Assembly (NCBI GenBank): GCA_002492075.1
Contig: DKXD01000174.1
Coordinates: 1-10,304 of the forward strand
DNA length: 10,304 bases
Reading direction: 5' to 3'
From: Ruminococcaceae bacterium UBA7135
Lineage (GTDB): Bacteria; Bacillota; Clostridia; Oscillospirales; Ruminococcaceae
Part shown: positions 5,498 through 10,304 of the stretch, in pieces
How positions within the stretch are numbered: the first letter of the stretch is position 1
Layout of the letters: each line of letters opens with the position of its first letter
Notes under the pieces: generated by a model
What the model saw: the letters and a program-made list of their open reading frames with translations, nothing else
Databases searched by the model: none
Told to the model about the DNA's origin: nothing
Program-made: the position numbers and the translations under genes

Positions 5498-7005
5498 GGT
5501 TTCTTTTTCTTGGAGAATATCGGTTCGGCGCGTCTGCCCTTGGCGCGTTTGGCGCGTTCGCGCTCCTCGCGTTCCTCCTCGGCACGGCGCTTGTCCGCTT
5601 CTATCTGCTCCAGCTTGGATTTGCTCTTTTCGGCTATGTCGATAAGCATAAGGCGGTTGTTGAACGACGGCTTGTCAAGAACGATATCGAACAGCGCGTT
5701 CATAAGCTGTTCGGCTTCTTCGTCACTGCGAACGAGCCGTCTGTCGAGCAGTTCGCGCTTTGTTACGGCAAGCTGACCTATTTCATAGCACTCGTTGGTG
5801 GCTATTATCTCGTTGAGGTCGGCAAGCGACTTGTTGAGAGCCACGGTTTGCGGAGGAAGCTCCATATTAACATCGAGCTTGCGCGCGCGGCTGTCGGCGA
5901 TCTCGCATTGCAAAAGAGCTTTAAGATCCTGCGGACCCAGCTCGCGGATAAGCGCTTTAAGCTCCTTGCGCTCCTTGGGTATCTTGACGTCGTGATGAAA
6001 CACAAGCCAGCTTATTTCATCACTGAGGTTTTTCGGGAACTCCAACCGCCGCATTATCCCCTCGGCAAGCAGTCTGCCGCGCTCTCCATGACCCTTGAAA
6101 TGCCCGCGCCCGTTTTTGTCGAGCGACATACAGTCGGGCTTTCCCAGATCGTGAAACAGCATCGCAAAGCGTATGGACGGTTCGGGCAAGGCGTATCCCA
6201 CCGCCTTGCAGATATGCACCCAAACGGTAAAATCGTGGTGCGGCGAGCATTGGTCGCAGTTGATACACGGCTCTATTTCGGGGAGGATATACTTCAGGAT
6301 ATCGGAGTTTTGTTCAAGCGCCCGCGCCGCGAATTTTCCCATAACGATACGCTGCAGCTCCTCGCGTACGGAATCCGCGTCCGCGTAATCGAAGCACGCG
6401 ACATTCGCCCGCATACAGTTTCGGGTCTGTTCTTCTATCTCGTACTCGTCCTCGGAGCAATAGCGTATAGCTTCAAGCAATCTAGACGGGCACATGGAAA
6501 AGCTCTTTGTCATATCGTAAACGGTCTGCACTATGGGCTGACCGCCCTGCTTTACATTAACGGTAACGTTCTCGCCGATAGCGACGATCTTTTTGACTTC
6601 ATCGCCCACAAGAGCGCTCTTGCCGTCATAAGGGTCGATAAGCCCCGTTTTCGGAGAAAACGCCATGGCGTTCATAGTAAAGCCGCGCCGCGCCAGATCG
6701 GTGTCCAAGTCGGGAGCGTACATAACTCTCGCGCCGACTACCTCGCGGCGGTAAGGCGACACCGCTATCACCATTCCGAGAATAGTGACCATTATCTCGC
6801 CCTTACCCATGCCCTCGTCGGATATACGGTAGTCGCGGAACGCGAAAAGAATATCGTTAATCTCGGCGTTCGTCACTATGTCGAAATCCTGCGGCGAACG
6901 CCCCAAGATCATCTCGCGGACACATTCGCCGACAACATAAGCCTCAAATCCCGAATTTTCAAGTATATCCAGCGCCTCGGTGACTTGCTGCGGTAAAATT
7001 ATCAT
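5494..7005 (-). CDS. CCA-adding-enzyme-like tRNA nucleotidyltransferase with HD domain
   Basis: 503 aa. The class II head domain has GECVREMILGRSPQDFDIVT with catalytic D40 and D42, and DLARRGFTMNAMAF (104-116). The helical neck and body follow, with an HD phosphohydrolase-type domain at about 255-345 (MLFHDLGKP, GHFKGHG, FHHDV). Family role: adds or repairs CCA at tRNA 3' ends using CTP and ATP. Oddities: the template motif usually written EDxxR reads MCPSR at 171-175, about 25 residues are inserted before it, a CINCDQC cysteine cluster sits at 247-253, and a lysine/arginine-rich tail covers about 465-503. The frame stays open to 7104, but that start precedes the promoter at 7043-7071, so the ATG at 7005, with AAAGGA upstream, is used. 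The stop overlaps the kinase start. A nucleotidyltransferase paralogue with altered specificity is possible. Confidence 0.8.
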   Translation of the reverse strand: MIILPQQVTEALDILENSGFEAYVVGECVREMILGRSPQDFDIVTNAEINDILFAFRDYRISDEGMGKGEIMVTILGMVIAVSPYRREVVGARVMYAPDLDTDLARRGFTMNAMAFSPKTGLIDPYDGKSALVGDEVKKIVAIGENVTVNVKQGGQPIVQTVYDMTKSFSMCPSRLLEAIRYCSEDEYEIEEQTRNCMRANVACFDYADADSVREELQRIVMGKFAARALEQNSDILKYILPEIEPCINCDQCSPHHDFTVWVHICKAVGYALPEPSIRFAMLFHDLGKPDCMSLDKNGRGHFKGHGERGRLLAEGIMRRLEFPKNLSDEISWLVFHHDVKIPKERKELKALIRELGPQDLKALLQCEIADSRARKLDVNMELPPQTVALNKSLADLNEIIATNECYEIGQLAVTKRELLDRRLVRSDEEAEQLMNALFDIVLDKPSFNNRLMLIDIAEKSKSKLEQIEADKRRAEEEREERERAKRAKGRRAEPIFSKKKKP

Positions 7006-7042
7006 AGTATCAAATCCTTTTTGTACATAATATCTCATAATA

Positions 7043-7071
7043 ATTATACAACATATTTTCTGCGAAATCAA
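7043..7071 (-). promoter_or_regulatory. Sigma-A promoter of the nucleotidyltransferase-kinase operon
   Basis: On the minus strand TTGATT (7071-7066) and TATAAT (7048-7043) are 17 bp apart. The start site would be near 7036, giving a leader of about 30 nt before the ATG at 7005. It fixes that start, because the longer frame begins upstream of the promoter. Confidence 0.8.
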
Positions 7072-7112
7072 CCCCCTTTTTGAAAATTGCACGAAGATTT
7101 TCACAAAAACGC

Positions 7113-7141
7113 TTGCAATTTGTGAAGATTTATTGTATAAT
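7113..7141 (+). promoter_or_regulatory. Sigma-A promoter of the EF-G-like gene
   Basis: TTGCAA (7113-7118) and TATAAT (7136-7141) are 17 bp apart. Start site near 7148, about 96 nt before the start codon. It excludes the TTG at 7133, inside the promoter, as a translation start. Its -10 region (TTGTATAATAATTAT) is nearly the mirror of that of the divergent promoter. Confidence 0.8.
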
Positions 7142-7191
7142 AATTATAACGTACAGTGGCAATGCTCAATTTGTTCCTCAAAACGCGCCGA

Positions 7192-7226
7192 ATTGTCCAT
7201 TATCCATTGTCCATTATCAATTAATA
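7192..7226 (+). repeat. Five tandem heptamers in the mRNA leader
   Basis: Consecutive 7-bp units ATTGTCC, ATTATCC, ATTGTCC, ATTATCA and ATTAATA cover 35 bp between the promoter and the weak GGGGGT ribosome binding site (7229-7234). The alternating ATTGTCC/ATTATCC pair also makes a 14-bp tandem. It is not protein coding in the transcript. Confidence 0.75.
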
Positions 7227-7243
7227 ACGGGGGTACACTTCAG

Positions 7244-9262
7244 ATGAAAACATTCACAGCGGATAACATCAGAAACGTTGTTTTGGCAGGACACGGCGGC
7301 AGCGGAAAGACCGCTCTCGCGGAGGCTATGCTCTTTAAATGCGGACTTACCGACAGAATGGGCAACACCGCGGAGGGCAACACAGTATGCGATTTCGACG
7401 CGGAAGAGATAAAGCGTAAAATATCAATAAACGCAGCCGTTGCCAATATGGAATGGAACGGCACTAAGATAAACGTTATAGACGCGCCCGGTCAGTTTGA
7501 TTTTGTGGGCGGAATGTACGAGGGCATGAGAGCCGCGGAAAGTGTCATCGTCACGGTAAACGGAAAAGACGGCGTTTGCCCCGGTACGATAAAAGCGTAT
7601 CAGCTTGCCGAATTGCAGAACAAGGCTCGTATGCTTGCCGTTACCTGTATGGAGGTCGAGAACAGCGACTTCTACCGCGTATTCACACAGATGAAGACCG
7701 TGTTCGGACCGTCGGTGTGCCCCATAGTCGTTCCCTACGATAAGCACGGCTTTGTTGAAGCATACATAAATCTGCTTACTATGAAAGCATACAAATACGA
7801 TACCAAGGGTGTTCCCACCGAGGTCGAAATGCCCGCGTCAGAAAACCGCATAGCGGGACTTCGCGCGGCAATGGCAGAGGCGGTCGCGGAGACCAACGAG
7901 GAGTTTATGGATAAGTTCTTCAACGAGGAGGAGTTCACTCAGGAGGAGCTTGTAAAGGGTATTCACGACGGCGTGGCAAGCGGCTCGATAACGCCCGTGG
8001 TATGCTGCGCGAACGACACGCTTTCGGGCGTGGATATGCTGCTGGACGCGGTGACGAAAATGCTGCCGTCTCCGAACGAGCGCAAGCTCGAGAAGATAGA
8101 CGGCGCGGAGGTCGCGTATGACGAAAACAAGTCGTTTAAGGGCGTTATCTTCAAGACCGTCGCGGACCCCTTTGTCGGCAAGATAAGCTATATCAAGGTC
8201 GTTCAGGGTAAGCTGGAGACAAAAAGCGTTCCCGTATCGACAAGCGGCGCGGAGCTTCGCTTCGGCAAGCTCGTGACTGTTGTCGGCAAGAAGCAGGAGG
8301 ACGCGTCCGTAATAAATGCGGGCGATATCTGCGCGGTAACAAAGCTTGAAGCGAATACGGGCGACACGCTCTGCGACCCGTCCGACACCAAGGCGCTCGA
8401 ACCCATAGAGTTCCCGAAAGCGAACTATTTCCGCGCGGTCAAACTTATGGAGGGCGGAGACGAGGGCAAGCTCTCGACCGCGATAAAGCGCCTGCTTGAA
8501 GAGGACAGAACGCTCGCGTATGTTCACAACCACGAAACGCACGAGCGCATACTCGGCGGCTTGGGAGAGCAGCACCTTGACGTTACGGCGGCGAAGCTGA
8601 AAGCGAAATTCGGCATCGACGTTGAACTCACCGCGCCGAAGGTCGCTTACCGCGAGGCTATCAGAAAGAAAGTCATTATCGAAAGCAAATACAAGAAGCA
8701 GTCGGGCGGTCACGGACAGTACGGTCACGTTAAGATCGAGTTCGAGCCGTATGACGGCGAAGAACTGAAATTCGAGGAGAAGATATTCGGCGGCTCTGTG
8801 CCGAAGAACTACTTCCCCGCTATCGAAAAGGGCTTGCAGGACAGCTGCGAGAAAGGCTCGCTGGGCGGCTATCCCGTTGTAAGACTGAAAGCGACGCTGC
8901 TTGACGGCTCTTATCACCCGGTAGACAGCTCGGAAATGGCGTTCAAGACCGCCGCGTCAATGGCGTTCAAGGACTGCATGAAGATCGCCGAGCCGTATCT
9001 GCTCGAACCGATACAGAGCCTGACGATACGCGTTCCCGACGACAAGCAGGGCGACGTTATGAGCGTCATCTCCAAAAAGCGCGGAGCTGTCCTCGGAATG
9101 AACAGCACTGGCGACGGAATGACGGAGCTTTCCGCGGAGGCTCCCGAGGCGGAAATGCAGGACTTCTCGCCCGTACTTCGCCAGATAACTCAGGGCTTGG
9201 GCGAGTTCACCGCGGAATTCTCGCGCTATGAAATGCTGCCCGCGGGCACCGAGATACAATAA
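7244..9262 (+). CDS. EF-G-like translational GTPase (FusA2-type)
   Basis: 672 aa, close to the usual EF-G length. The G domain has G1 AGHGGSGKT (15-23) and G3 DAPGQFDF (80-87). Domains II to V follow, recognisable by LLEEDRTLAYVHNHETHERILGGLGEQHLDV split over 417-447, SGGHGQYGHVKIEFEP (487-502), the domain IV tip DGSYHPVDSSEMAFKTAAS, and the PILEP-like EPYLLEPI plus GDVMSVISKKRG of domain V. Such paralogues accompany a normal EF-G in many Clostridia; their role in translocation, recycling or ribosome rescue is not settled. Oddities: the G3 catalytic His is Gln84, the G4 NKxD motif is T-C-M-E (134-137), and the G5 SA/GSA motif is C-A-N (255-257). ATG at 7244 chosen because the longer frame starts inside the promoter; the ribosome binding site GGGGGT is weak. 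Confidence 0.9.
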   Translation: MKTFTADNIRNVVLAGHGGSGKTALAEAMLFKCGLTDRMGNTAEGNTVCDFDAEEIKRKISINAAVANMEWNGTKINVIDAPGQFDFVGGMYEGMRAAESVIVTVNGKDGVCPGTIKAYQLAELQNKARMLAVTCMEVENSDFYRVFTQMKTVFGPSVCPIVVPYDKHGFVEAYINLLTMKAYKYDTKGVPTEVEMPASENRIAGLRAAMAEAVAETNEEFMDKFFNEEEFTQEELVKGIHDGVASGSITPVVCCANDTLSGVDMLLDAVTKMLPSPNERKLEKIDGAEVAYDENKSFKGVIFKTVADPFVGKISYIKVVQGKLETKSVPVSTSGAELRFGKLVTVVGKKQEDASVINAGDICAVTKLEANTGDTLCDPSDTKALEPIEFPKANYFRAVKLMEGGDEGKLSTAIKRLLEEDRTLAYVHNHETHERILGGLGEQHLDVTAAKLKAKFGIDVELTAPKVAYREAIRKKVIIESKYKKQSGGHGQYGHVKIEFEPYDGEELKFEEKIFGGSVPKNYFPAIEKGLQDSCEKGSLGGYPVVRLKATLLDGSYHPVDSSEMAFKTAASMAFKDCMKIAEPYLLEPIQSLTIRVPDDKQGDVMSVISKKRGAVLGMNSTGDGMTELSAEAPEAEMQDFSPVLRQITQGLGEFTAEFSRYEMLPAGTEIQ

Positions 9263-9277
9263 GCAAGATTTGTGCAT

Positions 9278-9309
9278 AAAAACAGCCGGAGAGCGTTCGC
9301 TCCCCGGCT
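9278..9309 (-). terminator. Hairpin with minus-strand T tract
   Basis: AGCCGG-a-GAGC (9284-9294) pairs with GCTC-c-CCGGCT (9299-9309) around a GTTC loop. On the minus strand GTTTTT follows directly (9283-9278). On the plus strand the next T run is 15 nt away, so it is a poor terminator for the EF-G-like gene unless the hairpin alone suffices. Probably a second, backup stop for the LRR gene. Confidence 0.65.
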
Positions 9310-9351
9310 CAAACTGTCAAGGAGTTTTTAGCAGGTTTGTGAAAAATGACG

Positions 9352-9384
9352 AAAAAACTCCCGCAGCTCATAAGAACCGCGGGA
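9352..9384 (-). terminator. Intrinsic terminator of the LRR protein gene
   Basis: TCCCGC (9359-9364) pairs with GCGGGA (9379-9384) across a 14-nt loop; on the minus strand the stem is followed by GTTTTTT (9358-9352 region). It begins 10 nt after the LRR stop codon. On the plus strand GTTTTATCC after the stem is a weaker tail and may help end the convergent EF-G-like transcript. Confidence 0.7.
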
Positions 9385-9393
9385 ATCGGTGTT

Positions 9394-10304
9394 TTATCCG
9401 TTGTTGACGTCCGAGACAAGTCTCTCGAAATTTTTTCTCTGGTAAGTTCTGCCCTTAAAAGTGATAGTCTCAAAAAAGATTTTTTCTACGCCTCCGTATT
9501 CACCCCAAGGAGATAGAGCCTTAAGCTCGAGATATGTAAGGCTGTCGGGGAGAGCTAAGGTCTTCAGCTTCTCGCACCCCTCAAAATTACCGCTCCTAGT
9601 ATTAGAGCTCCAAATACTGACAACGCCCTCCGGAATAGTAACACTTTCCAGATCTACGCAGCCGTTGAACCCCGAGGTATCGATCTCGGTGACCCCATCG
9701 GGTATCACGAGTTTGGTAAGCGCTCTCGAAACGTCACTCAAAACCACTTTATTTTTGCTAGTATATGTCTTAATTCCGTTTTCGGGGAAATTTATGGAAT
9801 CATAAAGCGCGTAATAATGGTCTTTATCATAAGTCTTGTTCTTAAATTTAACGACGGTGTTTTGGTTGTATGTCCCAAACGAAGGACTTAAATCCGTATC
9901 ATCCTTGATACTGTTTACGGTATTGGGCAATGTTATGCTTTTAAGACCGTCGCAGCGAAGGAACGCGGCTCTGTCGATCGTGGTCAGTCCGTCGGGAAGA
10001 TCAACGCTTTTAAGCTCAAGGTTTCCGGTGAAACATTCCTCACCTAAGTAGACTACGCCGCTCGGTACTTTTATATCGGTGAGATTATGCTGAGAAAGGC
10101 ACCTGTAATTCAATCCCACGACCTTCTTTCCGGCTATGGTCTCGGGGATTTTAAGTATCTTCAGATCACCCGTGTAACCGGATACTGCCACGCCGCCATC
10201 GGCATTTTCGTAGTTGAAATCCATTTCGTCCGCATACGGTACCTTCGACCAATCCACCTTTTCGTCAACAGGTTCGGGCTTGCTTTGCGGCTTGGAACTG
10301 CTGC
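9394..10304 (-). CDS. BspA-type leucine-rich-repeat protein, C-terminal part (start outside window)
   Basis: 302 complete codons are visible and the frame is open at the right edge. The first visible residues, SSSKPQSKPEPVDEK, form a Ser/Pro/Lys linker typical of what follows a lipoprotein signal or membrane anchor. Two BspA-type LRR blocks follow, about 73-132 and 194-258, with units of the form LKSVDLPDGLTTIDRAAFLRC. After each block comes a similar non-LRR module: VKFKNKTY at about 151-158 and ITFKGRTY at about 280-287, both ending with Asn about 13 residues on. The repeats suggest a surface or secreted binding protein; the ligand is unknown. The GTG at 10257 is an internal valine codon, not a start: it has no ribosome binding site and the reading frame continues upstream with biased linker composition. 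Ends in TAA, convergent to the EF-G-like gene. Confidence 0.85.
   Translation of the reverse strand, partial: SSSKPQSKPEPVDEKVDWSKVPYADEMDFNYENADGGVAVSGYTGDLKILKIPETIAGKKVVGLNYRCLSQHNLTDIKVPSGVVYLGEECFTGNLELKSVDLPDGLTTIDRAAFLRCDGLKSITLPNTVNSIKDDTDLSPSFGTYNQNTVVKFKNKTYDKDHYYALYDSINFPENGIKTYTSKNKVVLSDVSRALTKLVIPDGVTEIDTSGFNGCVDLESVTIPEGVVSIWSSNTRSGNFEGCEKLKTLALPDSLTYLELKALSPWGEYGGVEKIFFETITFKGRTYQRKNFERLVSDVNNG

Noticed and set aside
5848..6996. 382-codon plus-strand frame
   Set aside because: Shadow of the tRNA nucleotidyltransferase gene, whose motifs are clear on the other strand.
7006..7104. 33-codon N-terminal extension of the tRNA nucleotidyltransferase
   Set aside because: The extended start lies upstream of the -35 box of the only good promoter, and the family's domain begins right after the ATG at 7005.
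7192..7226. CRISPR-like repeats
   Set aside because: Units are 7 bp, contiguous, without spacers.
7133..7243. 37-codon N-terminal extension of the EF-G-like protein
   Set aside because: The TTG start falls within the promoter and the extension is encoded by the heptamer repeats; EF-G proteins begin close to the P loop.
7838..8917. 359-codon minus-strand frame
   Set aside because: Shadow of the EF-G-like gene, an effect of its codon bias; Arg/Leu-rich with no motifs.
10255..10257. GTG start of the LRR protein
   Set aside because: No ribosome binding site upstream and the frame continues to the window edge as a Ser/Pro/Lys linker, so this is an internal codon.

Overview
The window looks like chromosomal DNA from an anaerobic, probably spore-forming member of the Firmicutes (class Clostridia, possibly Oscillospiraceae-like). 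The evidence is consensus sigma-A promoters, AGGAGG-type ribosome binding sites, a SpoIID-like/peptidoglycan-binding protein, a BceS-type intramembrane-sensing kinase, an EF-G-like GTPase, a BspA-type leucine-rich-repeat protein and moderate GC content. No rRNA, tRNA, CRISPR array, integrase or transposase gene is visible.

Left edge (1-366): no convincing protein gene. Five hexamers spaced about 11 bp apart (42-90), of the type bound by OmpR-family response regulators, lie just upstream of a consensus sigma-A promoter (106-134). A strong intrinsic terminator follows at 291-325. Together they define a candidate small RNA of about 185 nt with no recognised family.

Positions 367-2653, minus strand: a two-gene operon with an 11-bp overlap. 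It encodes an acidic low-complexity protein with a C-terminal beta-sandwich-like domain, then a SpoIID-like protein with three peptidoglycan-binding repeats. A sporulation-type promoter is possible upstream. The pair may act in the spore envelope or cortex.

Positions 2843-4417, plus strand: a compact, translationally coupled three-gene operon: a sigma-70 region-4-like (DUF1492/RinA-like) regulator, an XRE repressor and an ImmA/IrrE-type metallopeptidase. It resembles phage or integrative-element control modules. Its promoter has a perfect palindrome between -35 and -10. A 94-bp imperfect inverted repeat covers the end of the last gene.

Positions 4438-7071, minus strand: an operon of a CCA-adding-enzyme-like tRNA nucleotidyltransferase with an HD domain, followed (ATGA overlap) by a BceS-like histidine kinase with no response regulator or transporter beside it. 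It has a clear promoter and a clear terminator.

Positions 7113-9262, plus strand: divergent from the tRNA-enzyme operon, a sigma-A promoter, a leader with tandem heptamers, and a gene for an EF-G-like GTPase. Its G3, G4 and G5 motifs depart strongly from canonical EF-G.

Right edge (9278-10304, minus strand): the C-terminal part of a surface-type LRR protein, running off the window, followed by two minus-strand terminators. The most unusual items are the small RNA with its response-regulator site array, the orphan sigma-4/XRE/ImmA cassette with its flanking inverted repeat, and the two familiar enzymes with degenerate specificity motifs.
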